A stretch of 64,000 nucleotides of DNA from Candidatus Blautia intestinavium (GCA_019113745.1 DXGV01000043.1:1-64000); one strand, 5' to 3'. Positions 32,785-42,416 are shown, counted from the stretch's first letter. The notes: a model not told the origin generated them from the sequence alone. Numbers and translations: made by a program.

Positions 32785-35700
32785 TTATGGAATAATAGGG
32801 ATTTTGTTTCTAATAACGTCTGTATGGCTGTATCTGTCATAAATTGTTTTTCTGTTGCGGAAAGTAAGCTCCGCTTCCGGCCGCTCCGTATCAATAGCGG
32901 CAATACCGGAATTTCCGGAAACAGATACGTTTTCTGTATCGGCGTACACGCCTTCCAGTTCATATCGGAGGGTTTCCAGTTCGCTGACGGTATATCTTCC
33001 CAAAGGAATTTCAAATACGCATTTCATGATCCCATAGCCGTTTTCCGTTGTATATTCGCCCTCCCGGAATTCAACATAATCTTCATAAGTATGCGTTTTA
33101 CCTTTTACATCTGTTCCTGACACCTTAAAACGGAATACAGGATTTCCATGGGCCCAGGTAATCTCATCCTCTTTGATCTGTTTTACAACAGTGACCTTTC
33201 CCATGGGCGGGAGGACAGGAGTATTAGCCGCTTCAATCTCTATCTTCTGTTCCTGTTCTCCGGCTGAGGCAAAAGAGATTTCTTTTTCAAATGTCCCTTC
33301 GTATCCGGAAGGATTTTTCACTTCAACGATCCGGAATTTTCCTTCATTTTCTTCAGTAACAGGAAGCCTCTCCGACAGATAAGCGCCTTCTTCTGTATGA
33401 TATGTAATGTCAGGCGTTTCCAGTGTATCCTCGTAGGTTTCTGTAGCCGCGTTCCATTGAAGCACTTTAAACGCTCCGTCTTTTTCTTCGATTTCCTTTC
33501 CGGTCAGACTGTCCTTTTTCGTGATAAAGATTCTTCCGTAGATGATTTTGATTTTTGTATTGGGCGCTTCATATACCGTATTTTCCTTTAAGGAGGCAAG
33601 ATCTATATCCCTCTGCCATCCGCCGTCGTACCCCTGAGGCGCTTTTGATTCTACTATCCGGAATTTCCCAAGGTTATCTGACGTATACGTCATAATACCG
33701 GATCCATACTGCTTTTTCCCTGCATCATATGCCATTTTTTTCGCAAATACATACTGATTTTTTTCTTTACTCCACTGATAGAGATCAAATTCCGCACCTG
33801 TAAGGTTCTGAGAAGCGTCCTCTCCGTCCACCTTTCTGACAAAGCAGCTTCCTGTGATTTTTCCTTTTACATAAGTAACGTTTGTTGACTGTGTATCGTT
33901 TAGCATACTGGAAACGATCTGTCTCTTTGCACTGTTTCCTATATAAAAAACTGACTCTTTATAATGATTATGGGCCGCAATTGTTCCGGCGTCCCTGGCC
34001 GTTACCTGGATCCTGAAATAATAGGTAACGTCATTCATAGCCTCGTCTGTCTTAAGAAAAGCAGGCTGGGCGGAAAATTTTACGGTATTGCCGGAATATG
34101 AAACCGTAAAATACTTTGTCACATCCTGTCCGCCGGACGTCTGCACCTTCGCGGATCTATATGTCAGACAACTGTCCAGAGTATCCGTAACCTCAAATTT
34201 GCTGTAGTCTCCCGGCAGAAGTCTCTGAGAAATCACATAGTCGAAGGTTTTCCCTGGCGTTATTTCAAAGGCATTATTTTCCGATCCGCATTCCTGCATT
34301 TTATCAAAAGAAGCTCCCGTGTCTCCCACCTTTTTCGTCGGTCCGGGATTCGGTTCATATGTTCCCACTGACCGGGAGGTGGAAATAAAAAAGGCGTTCA
34401 TGGGTCCTTTTCCGGTACTCCAGGATTTCTGCGCCATCCAGTTCACCGTAAAAGTTCCATTAAAATCCACTTGGCACCATCCTTTCGGATCGGAATTTGT
34501 CGTTGCAACGCCTTCTTCTCCTCTAAGCTCCAGATAAGAACTTCCGCCGGAGGATGTTCCCGCCGATGCTTTTAAATGGTCGTATCCGTTTCGTATATAC
34601 AGTCCGTCCACTCCCCAGTTGTCATAAATCCGGAATCCCTGGCCTCCGTCCAGATCAGCCATTGTCACATGGCCTTTCGGACTGATCTTTTCCTGTGTGT
34701 TATGCTTATAGAATTCAAATTGAAAACGTACTGTTCCCACAGATATGGTATTAAACGCAATACGGTCTTTATAAAACAGAATGCAGGGATAAATCCTGTT
34801 TCCGTCAAGGCCAACATGATTATTATTTACTGTTCCCCACGACACCGCCGTCACCTTCAAATCCACGATCTGACCCTGATATTCTCCCACATTGCTGTAT
34901 AAAACAGAAATCGGTGAGGAATATGTCGAATCATTGATCAGCGCTCCGTAAAAGGTATTGCAGTAAGAAGAAGTAAAACCATTTTCATCTCCAAACCATC
35001 CATGAAGTTTTTCATTTAAAGTCCCGTTATACCGGCTGATGGATTTCAGAGTCGTTACGCCTTCACGAAACGCATATGTAAAGGCATAATCCTGCTTCAT
35101 TTTGGTATCTGCGTTTACTTTCTGAACTTTGATCCCGCTTCTCTGCGCCGCCGCCATAAGAGGGAGCGCCGGCTGGATTTCTGTATTCTCTTCCGTTTTC
35201 TCCTCTTCGGATTTCTCCGCATGGATTTCCATTACTACATCGGATTTTGGCATAGAAAATTCATAGATACCGGGAGCCGTCTCTGCGATATCCATTCTCC
35301 CGTTTTCCCCCTGAGCGTTTACTTCTTCCACTGTATATCCCGGGGACGGGATCACATAAAACTTTGCCGTATCTCCTTCTCGTAATTCATGGACCTGGCC
35401 TTTCAGCATTTCCCATGTTTCTTCTGTTAATAATTCTGAGACGTCTGCCGGAAGAATTTCTTTTGCAATTTCTATATCTGTCTCCGGTTTTTCTTCCGCA
35501 GCTTCCTCCTCATAATCTGTAAAGTCGTCTGTGATCAGGCCCGCTTCCTGGTCTGTCCACATTTCTATACTTCGCCCGGAAAATTCTGTTCCCGCTTCCA
35601 TATATCCTGTTTCTGTCCCGGAATCCAGGCCGTACATTTCCGGCGTGCAGACTTTTGTCACATACACGCCGCTGTCTTTAGCCGCATCCTCCGGAGTTTC

Positions 35701-36360
35701 CAGAGGATCCTCCATTTCTAACGTTCCATTTTTCAGTTTCTCCAGATCTGACAGAAAAATTACCGACACATGATCCGTCTCGTCATTCTGCACAAGGATT
35801 CTGAAAAAATCGCCGCTCTGTACGTCTGCCGGGCCGTTGTCCGGATCCGGTATCTCTGTCTCCGGCGGCTGCTCTTCTGATTTGTCTGTCTGTGTGTCTG
35901 CAGGTGATTCTCCGGAAAATAATATCTCCATATCAGGCAGGCCGCTTTCTGCCGGTTCTGTCGCCGTATCCGGTATACCCGGATTCTCTTCCTCTGGCTC
36001 AGTTCCGTCTGACTCCTGGGTTTTCTCTTCCTCTGGTTCAATTTCGCCCTGCTCATCCGTATTTTCCGGAACTTCATCAGCATCTGTTCTTTCATCCTCC
36101 GGCTGATCCGTCACTTCTTCAGGTACAGAGGGTTCCGTATCTGTTCCGGATTGACCGCTTTCATCCGGAACCGTATCCCCGCCTTTTTCATCAGGAGACT
36201 GTAAATCCGGCTGCGCTGTTTCCTGTTTCTCCATATCTTTGCCGGAATCTTCCGTCTGGAATTCCATAGATTCTGTTCCCCCGGAATATACCGGGGACGG
36301 CGCTGCTGCCGATAAAGCGACGACAGCCGCAAGAACAGCCGGAATGATTCTTTTTTTCAT
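32785..36360 (-). CDS. Large secreted SpaA-fold surface protein, last gene of the SipW operon
   Basis: 1191 residues. A signal peptide (to about residue 26) is followed by a very acidic Glu/Pro/Asp region (30-190) and mixed regions to about 400. A body (410-690) contains a WGVDGLYIRN-type lectin-like stretch. A fimbrial isopeptide-type domain (700-795, FEVTDTLDSCLTYRS) and two SpaA prealbumin-like domains (838-940, 942-1045) follow, each with Lys and Glu suited to isopeptide bonds. A last beta domain ends at NKIPIIP. No LPXTG motif, positive tail or C-terminal helix is present, so sortase anchoring is excluded. It overlaps the upstream fibre-protein gene by 4 bases and may be held by that fibre; this is inferred. 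Confidence 0.82.
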   Translation of the reverse strand: MKKRIIPAVLAAVVALSAAAPSPVYSGGTESMEFQTEDSGKDMEKQETAQPDLQSPDEKGGDTVPDESGQSGTDTEPSVPEEVTDQPEDERTDADEVPENTDEQGEIEPEEEKTQESDGTEPEEENPGIPDTATEPAESGLPDMEILFSGESPADTQTDKSEEQPPETEIPDPDNGPADVQSGDFFRILVQNDETDHVSVIFLSDLEKLKNGTLEMEDPLETPEDAAKDSGVYVTKVCTPEMYGLDSGTETGYMEAGTEFSGRSIEMWTDQEAGLITDDFTDYEEEAAEEKPETDIEIAKEILPADVSELLTEETWEMLKGQVHELREGDTAKFYVIPSPGYTVEEVNAQGENGRMDIAETAPGIYEFSMPKSDVVMEIHAEKSEEEKTEENTEIQPALPLMAAAQRSGIKVQKVNADTKMKQDYAFTYAFREGVTTLKSISRYNGTLNEKLHGWFGDENGFTSSYCNTFYGALINDSTYSSPISVLYSNVGEYQGQIVDLKVTAVSWGTVNNNHVGLDGNRIYPCILFYKDRIAFNTISVGTVRFQFEFYKHNTQEKISPKGHVTMADLDGGQGFRIYDNWGVDGLYIRNGYDHLKASAGTSSGGSSYLELRGEEGVATTNSDPKGWCQVDFNGTFTVNWMAQKSWSTGKGPMNAFFISTSRSVGTYEPNPGPTKKVGDTGASFDKMQECGSENNAFEITPGKTFDYVISQRLLPGDYSKFEVTDTLDSCLTYRSAKVQTSGGQDVTKYFTVSYSGNTVKFSAQPAFLKTDEAMNDVTYYFRIQVTARDAGTIAAHNHYKESVFYIGNSAKRQIVSSMLNDTQSTNVTYVKGKITGSCFVRKVDGEDASQNLTGAEFDLYQWSKEKNQYVFAKKMAYDAGKKQYGSGIMTYTSDNLGKFRIVESKAPQGYDGGWQRDIDLASLKENTVYEAPNTKIKIIYGRIFITKKDSLTGKEIEEKDGAFKVLQWNAATETYEDTLETPDITYHTEEGAYLSERLPVTEENEGKFRIVEVKNPSGYEGTFEKEISFASAGEQEQKIEIEAANTPVLPPMGKVTVVKQIKEDEITWAHGNPVFRFKVSGTDVKGKTHTYEDYVEFREGEYTTENGYGIMKCVFEIPLGRYTVSELETLRYELEGVYADTENVSVSGNSGIAAIDTERPEAELTFRNRKTIYDRYSHTDVIRNKIPIIP

Positions 36361-37571
36361 GGTTTCCGCCTCCTTTTTCTGTATATCAATACTGCCGGAA
36401 CCATCGCTCCTGACACAAGAAAAATGAAAATCGCTCTCTCAATAGCGGATATATCCCCCGTCTTTACATTCTGTACTGCCTTACCTCCCGGGTCTTTTAC
36501 TGAAGCATCCGAAAAAGAGCTGTCTGTATCCACGTCTTTTTCAGAGGCTCCCTCCCCATCCTTTTCATTCACTGTAAAGATCCAGTGTACGGCGGCTTCC
36601 CGCAGCGCATAGGCGTTGTCCCATTTTTCGGGAATTTCCAGGGCAAATTTCAAACTGCCCTTCTGCTGCGGCTGATAAACTCCAAGCGAATGATCCTTTT
36701 CCAGTCCCGGTGAATCCAAAGTTCCGCTGTATACCTGTTTTTCATTCAGATACACCTTAAGCCGGATTCCCTTTAACAGCTCCTTCTGCCTGCTGTCCTG
36801 CCCTTCCACGGACGTCCGGAAAAAGATTTCCGCCTCGTTTTCCGTCGTATTGGACACTGCAATAGAATCTTCAAACACATCTCCCGGCATGGCGGTTCCC
36901 ATATTGGAAAAGAAGTCTCCCGGCGCCGCCATCAGTCTGTGCGCTTCGCCGTTGAACTCTACGGAAAGTTTTGTTTTTTCCTGCGAGCAGACGGCCGTTC
37001 CATCCTGTTCATGCACACATTTCTGGATGGTCTGGTTTCCCCAGGGCGACATCGCGGAAAAATCCGGCTGAAAATTCGCCGCCTGGATCGCTTCTGCCTG
37101 TACTGTGATCCCAAGCTTCTGATTTTCATGCTCTTCTGTCCAGGATGCGGGAATTGTAACCGACTGAAAAAGATCTACCGATTCTTTCTTTTTCAGGATT
37201 TCAGTATAGTAATAGTACTCTCCCCGTCTGACCCAGTTCTTCGTAAAGCCTGATAGCATGGAATCATCCAGGCCTTCCATCCCGGAGCTCTGATTTTCAA
37301 AAATAATCCTGGCTCTGACCCAGCAGGGCATAGCATAATTTGTTATACGGGGGATCTTAGAAAGAACCGCTCCCGGGAGTATCGTCTCAGGGCCCTGATA
37401 CGCCACCTCCGTCCCGCCTTTCTTTTCAAATTCCCGCAGACCGATATTCACATCTCCCAGCGCGATATGATTGGTTACTTTAAGTGTGTCTGAAAAAAAT
37501 CCGTATGTTCCGGTTAATCCCAGCAGTGCCGCCGCAAGAACAGCGGCCATTATTTTTATCCTTCTGCCCAT
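36357..37571 (-). CDS. SipW-dependent-type secreted protein with C-terminal membrane helix
   Basis: 404 residues. The N-terminus (MGRRIKIMAAVLAAALLGLT, then GTYGFFSDT) is a SipW-class signal peptide: a hydrophobic core followed by a Tyr-x-Phe-Phe-Ser/Thr-Asp motif, then NHIALGDVNIGLREFE as in TasA/camelysin-like proteins. The C-terminus has one hydrophobic helix and a basic tail (IYRKRRRKP), so it would stay in the membrane after secretion and could anchor a fibre. ATG at 37571 lies 14 bases after the previous stop with CAGGTGAG upstream. It is third of four substrates in the operon. Confidence 0.78.
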   Translation of the reverse strand: MGRRIKIMAAVLAAALLGLTGTYGFFSDTLKVTNHIALGDVNIGLREFEKKGGTEVAYQGPETILPGAVLSKIPRITNYAMPCWVRARIIFENQSSGMEGLDDSMLSGFTKNWVRRGEYYYYTEILKKKESVDLFQSVTIPASWTEEHENQKLGITVQAEAIQAANFQPDFSAMSPWGNQTIQKCVHEQDGTAVCSQEKTKLSVEFNGEAHRLMAAPGDFFSNMGTAMPGDVFEDSIAVSNTTENEAEIFFRTSVEGQDSRQKELLKGIRLKVYLNEKQVYSGTLDSPGLEKDHSLGVYQPQQKGSLKFALEIPEKWDNAYALREAAVHWIFTVNEKDGEGASEKDVDTDSSFSDASVKDPGGKAVQNVKTGDISAIERAIFIFLVSGAMVPAVLIYRKRRRKP

Positions 37572-37585
37572 ATTCTCACCTGCCT

Positions 37586-38155
37586 TCAGACAGAAGCATG
37601 GAAATCTGCCCATGCCTGTTCGTAATCTGAAAATCCGTCTGCCTGTACAGATTCCTCATAAATCTGGATTTCAAATTCCGGGATCAGTTCCAGATAGGCT
37701 GTATCCACTTTTGAGGAATCGATCATAAAGCCGGTAAAAAGCGGTGTGGTAGATTCGCCCTCTTTAAGAGGTTTTTTAAAATAATAATATCCGTCCTTTC
37801 CATGGATCCAGTTTTCCGTATCCAGCTCTTTCCATACGATCCCCTGCGCTATCTCACTGTGAGAATACCCTACAGACATCCGCACATAGCAGTCCACCTG
37901 AGAGCCGTTTTTTCCTTCCGCGCTGTTTCTGACAGAAACTTTTTTGGGATATTCTGGATTCTCCTCCACCGGAACCGGCGTCGGATCTGGAAATTCTTCT
38001 ACTATTTCAGTAGTATTCTGCCCTACGGCAACCAGATTTTCCGCTTCGTCCCAGGACGTCAGATATGCGGCTGTCGCCCCGATCCCCAGCAGGCAGAACA
38101 TACATCCCGCGCACAGTACAGGCGCTGTCTTTCTTTTCTTCTTATTTTCTGTCAT
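37586..38155 (-). CDS. SipW-class signal peptide protein, TasA-like, 189 residues
   Basis: After a basic N-terminus (TENKKKRKT) and a hydrophobic core comes AAYLTSWDEAENLVAVGQNT, the Ala-Tyr-Leu-Thr-x-x-Asp hallmark of SipW substrates. The body is a beta-rich domain with a Pro-rich start and motifs such as VDCYVRMSVGYS and GYYYFKKPLKEGESTTPLF that mirror the neighbouring 213-residue protein. It is probably a fibre subunit. No cell-wall sorting signal. Confidence 0.78.
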   Translation of the reverse strand: MTENKKKRKTAPVLCAGCMFCLLGIGATAAYLTSWDEAENLVAVGQNTTEIVEEFPDPTPVPVEENPEYPKKVSVRNSAEGKNGSQVDCYVRMSVGYSHSEIAQGIVWKELDTENWIHGKDGYYYFKKPLKEGESTTPLFTGFMIDSSKVDTAYLELIPEFEIQIYEESVQADGFSDYEQAWADFHASV

Positions 38156-38187
38156 GATGTACGACTGTCTCCTTTCTCAGAGCATAA

Positions 38188-38829
38188 TCACGCCGTTGCC
38201 TGCCCTTCCTGCTCACGGTTCTGATTTACATATTTCTCATAGGCCGCCCTTGCCTGTTCCGCCACCGTTTCTCCGCTGCCGCCCGCATAGGCTGCCTGGA
38301 TCGCATATGCCCGGACAGGTACCGACAATTTCTGCATATCGAGCTGTCCTTCAATGATGTTTAAAAAATTCATGGTTTCAAAAAGAGGATCCGTAGTTTC
38401 CTCTGGCTCCAGAATTTCATTATACGCATAAACATATACCATATTTTCCTCTACAGGCTCTGACTTAAGTTTTGTCCAGCTTGCCCCTGCCTGATATGAG
38501 AATAGCTCCTGCATTTTTCTTTCCAGGCGGTTCCCATCCTGATCTGCGGCTATAACGTCAGCCATGGGAACAGAAACCTCCAGATAGACAAAAGCATCAT
38601 TTACTCCTGTATTTATAATCTGCGGATCCTTGGGAATTTCTTTCCCCGGTTCAATTTTAGTATGTTCCTCCGGATCCCATTCCGGTTCCTGAAGTTCAAT
38701 TTCCACTTTTCCGACAGTAAACTGATTATCGGCCTTATCGTAATCTGTCAGATATGCAGAAACTCCGCCTATAGACGCCAGACATAAAACTCCCAGCAGC
38801 AGGGCCGCCTTTTTCATATTTCTACTCAT
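38188..38829 (-). CDS. SipW-class signal peptide protein, TasA-like, 213 residues
   Basis: Begins MSRNMKKAALLLGVLCLAS and continues SAYLTDYDKADNQFTVGKVE, a textbook SipW-cognate signal followed by the first strand of a TasA-type domain (NQFTVGKVEIELQEPEWD). NTGVNDAFVYLEVSVPM and EPEETTDPLFETM recur in degenerate form in the two neighbours. ATG at 38829 overlaps the sipW stop by 8 bases, so translation is coupled to the peptidase that would process it. Likely the main fibre subunit, by position. Confidence 0.8.
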   Translation of the reverse strand: MSRNMKKAALLLGVLCLASIGGVSAYLTDYDKADNQFTVGKVEIELQEPEWDPEEHTKIEPGKEIPKDPQIINTGVNDAFVYLEVSVPMADVIAADQDGNRLERKMQELFSYQAGASWTKLKSEPVEENMVYVYAYNEILEPEETTDPLFETMNFLNIIEGQLDMQKLSVPVRAYAIQAAYAGGSGETVAEQARAAYEKYVNQNREQEGQATA

Positions 38830-39310
38830 GTATTTTTCCCGCGCTTTTTTTTCCGCGCTCTCCTTTCTTTGAAACAACCAGAAAAACCAGTTCCTGGACG
38901 ATCATCAGCAAAAGCAGGCAGAATACTGTCTTTTTCTGTAAAAATACCGCAGCGTAACCCAGAATCGGCACAGAAAATACCGCGGTGCCTACAATCTGCG
39001 ATCTGTCTACCAAAGCGGCGTCTCTTCCATTATTGGAATCCCCCCTGGTGACAAAACGGCTTCCTTCTTTTTCCACGACTCTGTGCGTAACATAGGAACT
39101 GCCAAGACGGTATGTAATAATATCTCCGACCTCCGGATCAGTCTTTTCCGTGTCTGTGAAGACGATACTTCCCGTCTTCAGAGCCGGTTCCATAGATCCT
39201 GAGAGGACTGCATCCGCCCTGATCCCCCATATTGGGAGCAGAAGAAAGACGCCGCCTATCACAGCCGCCGCAGTACATAGAAGCCTTCCTGCCCGTTCTG
39301 CCATTTTCAT
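38822..39310 (-). CDS. sipW: SipW-type (ER-type) signal peptidase I
   Basis: 162 residues with an N-terminal and a C-terminal membrane helix. The catalytic Ser lies in AVLSGSMEPALKTGS. The ER-type enzymes use Ser and His rather than Ser and Lys, and here the second region is YVTHRVVEKEGSRFVTRGDSN with His. Such enzymes are devoted to TasA/TapA-like substrates in Bacillus. The three genes after it encode proteins with matching signals. GTGAGGAAAT precedes the ATG. Confidence 0.9.
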   Translation of the reverse strand: MKMAERAGRLLCTAAAVIGGVFLLLPIWGIRADAVLSGSMEPALKTGSIVFTDTEKTDPEVGDIITYRLGSSYVTHRVVEKEGSRFVTRGDSNNGRDAALVDRSQIVGTAVFSVPILGYAAVFLQKKTVFCLLLLMIVQELVFLVVSKKGERGKKSAGKIHE

Positions 39311-39316
39311 ATTTCC

Positions 39317-39541
39317 TCACTCTTTCTTTTCTTTATTTTCCGGCGGGGATCTGCCCCGCAGATATTTTTTCATAGACCACGCCCACTTTCTCCTGCCTTT
39401 ATTCAGGACTGAAAAGATGATTTGATAGGGTAAAATTAGAATTGCTGAATGCCACCACATGAAAAGAAGACGAGTATATGTACTCAACAGAATCCCGACG
39501 TAAAGCAGGAAAAAGCGGCGTATCCTTTTATATAAGATCAA
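39317..39541 (-). CDS. Small basic membrane protein ahead of sipW (uncertain)
   Basis: A 74-codon frame that would start at TTG 39541, with AAGGAG 8 bases upstream, and stops 7 bases before sipW. It has two hydrophobic stretches (LLYVGILLSTYTRLLFMWW; AILILPYQIIFSVL) and a basic tail. Its ribosome site is part of a perfect hairpin (AAGGAG/CTCCTT around CCGA), which could hide the start. I do not recognise it, and it could be untranslated leader instead. Confidence 0.4.
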   Translation of the reverse strand: MILYKRIRRFFLLYVGILLSTYTRLLFMWWHSAILILPYQIIFSVLNKGRRKWAWSMKKYLRGRSPPENKEKKE

Positions 39542-39698
39542 GGAGCCGACTCCTTAATCTTCACAATATTAATATCTGTCTGCGCATTATTCCGCACAGG
39601 CATCTCAAGATAAAATTAAGTTCAATTTTCTGATATGGAAATTCCCCGATCGCCTTCTGAAGAAGGTGGTGCAGGCGGATGATCCTGCTTCTTAAGAT
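39542..39698 (-). other. Leader of the sipW operon with two hairpins
   Basis: Downstream of the promoter, the minus strand can form GCAGG/CCTGC (about 39671-39689), CCTTC/GAAGG (about 39651-39665) and AAGGAG/CTCCTT (about 39540-39556, over the ribosome site of the 74-codon frame). I could not fit the c-di-GMP-I, c-di-GMP-II or other common riboswitch patterns to it. The rest of the 39542-39909 gap holds the two divergent promoters. Confidence 0.4.
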
Positions 39699-39704
39699 GC
39701 TTTC

Positions 39705-39733
39705 ATCTTACGCTTTGCAAAAAGAAAAGTCAA
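39705..39733 (-). promoter_or_regulatory. sipW operon promoter
   Basis: Minus strand TTGACT (39728-39733), 17-base spacer, TAAGAT (39705-39710). Confidence 0.65.
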
Positions 39734-39834
39734 CGAAATTCGTTCACCAAATTATGACGGCAGGATATGACAATTCCCGGCTTTTCTTTCTCTTCCAGAT
39801 TGTTAAATTTTTGTTAATTTAAGACATTTTCCGG

Positions 39835-39862
39835 TTGATTTTATAGTTCAGTTATGTATAAT
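39835..39862 (+). promoter_or_regulatory. pckA promoter
   Basis: TTGATT (39835-39840), 16-base spacer, perfect TATAAT (39857-39862), about 48 bases before the pckA ATG. Confidence 0.75.
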
Positions 39863-39909
39863 ATTATAGAGACAATCTATTACTATTAAAGAAAAGAGGT
39901 AGATGTAAA

Positions 39910-41514
39910 ATGGCAGAACTCAATTTAAGTAAGTATGGCATTACCGGAACTACAGAAATCGTATACAATCCTTCTTACGAAATGCTGTTTGAAGAAGAGA
40001 CCAAACCCGGTCTGGAAGGCTTTGAGAAAGGCCAGGAAACAGAACTCGGTGCAGTCAATGTTATGACCGGCATCTATACAGGCCGTTCACCGAAAGACAA
40101 GTTCATCGTTATGGATGAGAATTCCAAGGACACTGTATGGTGGACATCCGACGAATACAAGAACGACAACCATCCGGCTTCCGTTGAGACATGGAACGCT
40201 GTTAAGGATATCGCTCTGAAAGAGCTCTCCAACAAGAGACTTTTCGTAGTAGACGCATTCTGCGGCGCCAACGCCGACACCCGCATGGCGATCCGTTTCA
40301 TCATGGAAGTAGCATGGCAGGCTCATTTCGTTAAAAACATGTTCATCATCCCCACAGAGGAAGAACTGAAAAACTTCGAGCCGGATTTCGTTGTATACAA
40401 CGCATCCAAGGCAAAAGTTGAGAACTACAAAGAGCTGGGACTGAACTCCGAGACAGCCGTTGTATTCAACATCACAAGCCGCGAGCAGGTTATCCTGAAC
40501 ACATGGTACGGCGGAGAAATGAAGAAAGGTATGTTCTCCATGATGAACTACTATCTGCCGCTGAAGGGCATCGCTTCCATGCACTGCTCCGCAAACACAG
40601 ATATGAACGGCGAGAACACCGCTATCTTCTTCGGTCTTTCCGGAACCGGTAAGACTACTCTGTCCACAGATCCCAAGCGTCTCCTGATCGGCGACGACGA
40701 GCATGGCTGGGACGACAACGGTATCTTCAACTTCGAAGGCGGATGCTATGCAAAGGTTATCAACCTTGACAAAGAATCCGAGCCGGATATCTACAATGCC
40801 ATCAAACGCAACGCTCTCCTTGAGAACGTTACTGTAGACGCTGACGGCAAGATCGATTTCGACGATAAGAGCGTTACCGAGAACACCCGTGTTTCCTATC
40901 CGATCGACCACATCGAGAAGATCGTGCGTCCGGTTTCCGCCGCTCCTGCCGCAAAAGAAGTTATCTTCCTTTCCGCAGACGCATTCGGCGTACTTCCGCC
41001 GGTATCCATCCTGACTCCGGAGCAGACACAGTACTACTTCCTGTCCGGATTCACAGCTAAACTTGCAGGTACAGAGCGCGGTATCACCGAGCCCACACCT
41101 ACTTTCTCCGCATGCTTCGGACAGGCTTTCCTGGAACTGCATCCGACAAAATACGCGGAAGAGCTTGTTAAGAGAATGGAAGCAAACGGCGCGAAAGCTT
41201 ATCTGGTAAATACCGGATGGAACGGAACAGGCAAACGTATCTCCATCAAGGATACCCGCGGTATCATCGACGCTATCCTCAACGGAGATATCCTCAACGC
41301 TCCTACCAAGAAGATCCCGTACTTCAACTTTGAAGTTCCCACAGAGCTTGCAGGCGTTGACACCAACATTCTGGATCCCCGCAACACCTACGCTGACGCT
41401 TCCGAATGGGACGCAAAGGCAAAAGATCTTGCGCAGAGATTCGTTAAAAACTTTGCTAAATACGAAGGTAACGAAGCAGGCAAGGCGCTTGTTGCAGCCG
41501 GTCCGCAGTTATAA
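39910..41514 (+). CDS. pckA: Phosphoenolpyruvate carboxykinase (ATP)
   Basis: 534 residues. The kinase-1a loop is [11 protein letters not shown] and the metal-binding kinase-2 region is [11 protein letters not shown]. Upstream, [11 protein letters not shown] is the oxaloacetate-binding region and [19 protein letters not shown] follows. It interconverts oxaloacetate plus ATP with PEP, CO2 and ADP. In succinate-forming and syntrophic gut bacteria it can run toward oxaloacetate. Codon use is strongly biased to C/G-ending preferred codons, unlike the accessory genes at 32-39 kb, which suggests high expression. AAGAGGTAG precedes the ATG. Confidence 0.97.
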   Translation: MAELNLSKYGITGTTEIVYNPSYEMLFEEETKPGLEGFEKGQETELGAVNVMTGIYTGRSPKDKFIVMDENSKDTVWWTSDEYKNDNHPASVETWNAVKDIALKELSNKRLFVVDAFCGANADTRMAIRFIMEVAWQAHFVKNMFIIPTEEELKNFEPDFVVYNASKAKVENYKELGLNSETAVVFNITSREQVILNTWYGGEMKKGMFSMMNYYLPLKGIASMHCSANTDMNGENTAIFFGLSGTGKTTLSTDPKRLLIGDDEHGWDDNGIFNFEGGCYAKVINLDKESEPDIYNAIKRNALLENVTVDADGKIDFDDKSVTENTRVSYPIDHIEKIVRPVSAAPAAKEVIFLSADAFGVLPPVSILTPEQTQYYFLSGFTAKLAGTERGITEPTPTFSACFGQAFLELHPTKYAEELVKRMEANGAKAYLVNTGWNGTGKRISIKDTRGIIDAILNGDILNAPTKKIPYFNFEVPTELAGVDTNILDPRNTYADASEWDAKAKDLAQRFVKNFAKYEGNEAGKALVAAGPQL

Positions 41515-41544
41515 TCTTCCGTTTTGCAATTCAGATTTCTATCC

Positions 41545-41581
41545 AAATACCCCGACGGACTTTCCGCCGGGGTATTTTTTT
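41545..41581 (+). terminator. pckA terminator
   Basis: AAATACCCCGACGGA (41545-41559) pairs with TCCGCCGGGGTATTT with one mismatch, followed by a T-run. Confidence 0.92.
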
Positions 41582-41607
41582 CGCTGATTTTTTCATAGGC
41601 AGACCTA

Positions 41608-41636
41608 TTGCACAATCATCCTGACATATGTATAAT
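41608..41636 (+). promoter_or_regulatory. Promoter of the 225-residue secreted protein gene
   Basis: TTGCAC (41608-41613), 17-base spacer, perfect TATAAT (41631-41636). Confidence 0.75.
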
Positions 41637-41671
41637 TGAACTTAACTTACTTATAAAGGAGGATATCGAAA

Positions 41672-42349
41672 ATGAAAAAGGGAATTATTTACGGAGCCTT
41701 ATCTTTGTTTGCAGCGTTTTATATGATCGGCGGCTCTCCTGTATCAGGAGAAACAGTACAGGCGGAGGAGACAGGCGCTGAAGAAGAACGGGTACTGGAG
41801 CTGTTAGAAGAACATCTGGACCTGGCGCCATATGAAGAAAACAACGGCCTGGTCAAAGACAATCAGTTGTCTGATGTAGTTGAAACAATGACTGTGAATG
41901 GACAGGAATTTAAAATCGGCATGAAATGGGAAGATATACTGTCCGCAGGCTACGAGCCCACCGATCCGGAATTTGCAGACGAAGAAACAGGGGCGCTTGC
42001 CTATACCTGCGATTTTACAAACGACGATAATGATCTGGTAAATCTTGGCTTTATCGGCGAAGAAGGTCAAACTGTATCCGCAGGAGCCTTATACAGTATC
42101 CATGTATCCCTTATAGAAGACGAAGCCTCAGAATTTGAGGTTGCAGGGATCCGTGAATCTTCCACAGTGAATGAAATCATCGCCGCTTTAGGCAATCCCT
42201 ATTCTATTAAGGATCCCGCATTTAACGATTATACCGATTGCGGACTGACCTACAGATGTGAAGACAGAGATATTGAATTAACCTTTTATGTAGATCTGGA
42301 AACGGGTGAAATATTGACCGCTGCATTGGAAGGATATGCGGAAGAATAA
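41672..42349 (+). CDS. Secreted acidic protein of unknown function
   Basis: 225 residues. A signal peptide (MKKGIIYGALSLFAAFYMIG, cleavage near SGETVQA) is followed by a strongly acidic mature chain. Two similar halves can be seen: VNGQEFKIGMKWEDILSAGY and STVNEIIAALGNPYSIKDPA, each followed by YTCDF/YRCED-type strands with one Cys. The KWEDIL / NEIIAALGNP pattern resembles the outer-membrane-assembly-like (BLIP/SmpA) fold in Gram-positive secreted proteins; this resemblance is weak. Own promoter, GGAGG site, no operon partner. Confidence 0.75.
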   Translation: MKKGIIYGALSLFAAFYMIGGSPVSGETVQAEETGAEEERVLELLEEHLDLAPYEENNGLVKDNQLSDVVETMTVNGQEFKIGMKWEDILSAGYEPTDPEFADEETGALAYTCDFTNDDNDLVNLGFIGEEGQTVSAGALYSIHVSLIEDEASEFEVAGIRESSTVNEIIAALGNPYSIKDPAFNDYTDCGLTYRCEDRDIELTFYVDLETGEILTAALEGYAEE

Positions 42350-42416
42350 GGATAAATTTACTTTCTTCGCTCAGAATACTCTCCTTGATAGTTTTGACTG
42401 TTTTTCTTTTTTATTG

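Noticed and set aside
32785-33000. Hidden LPXTG anchor of the SpaA-fold protein in another frame
   Set aside because: I read the frames just past the stop and saw no hydrophobic helix or basic tail, only a C-rich stem and the convergent AraC gene.
39600-39733. c-di-GMP riboswitch (GEMM I or II) for the sipW operon
   Set aside because: A GCAAAG string and a GAAA loop occur but in the wrong order and partly upstream of the transcription start, without the required second stem and tetraloop receptor.
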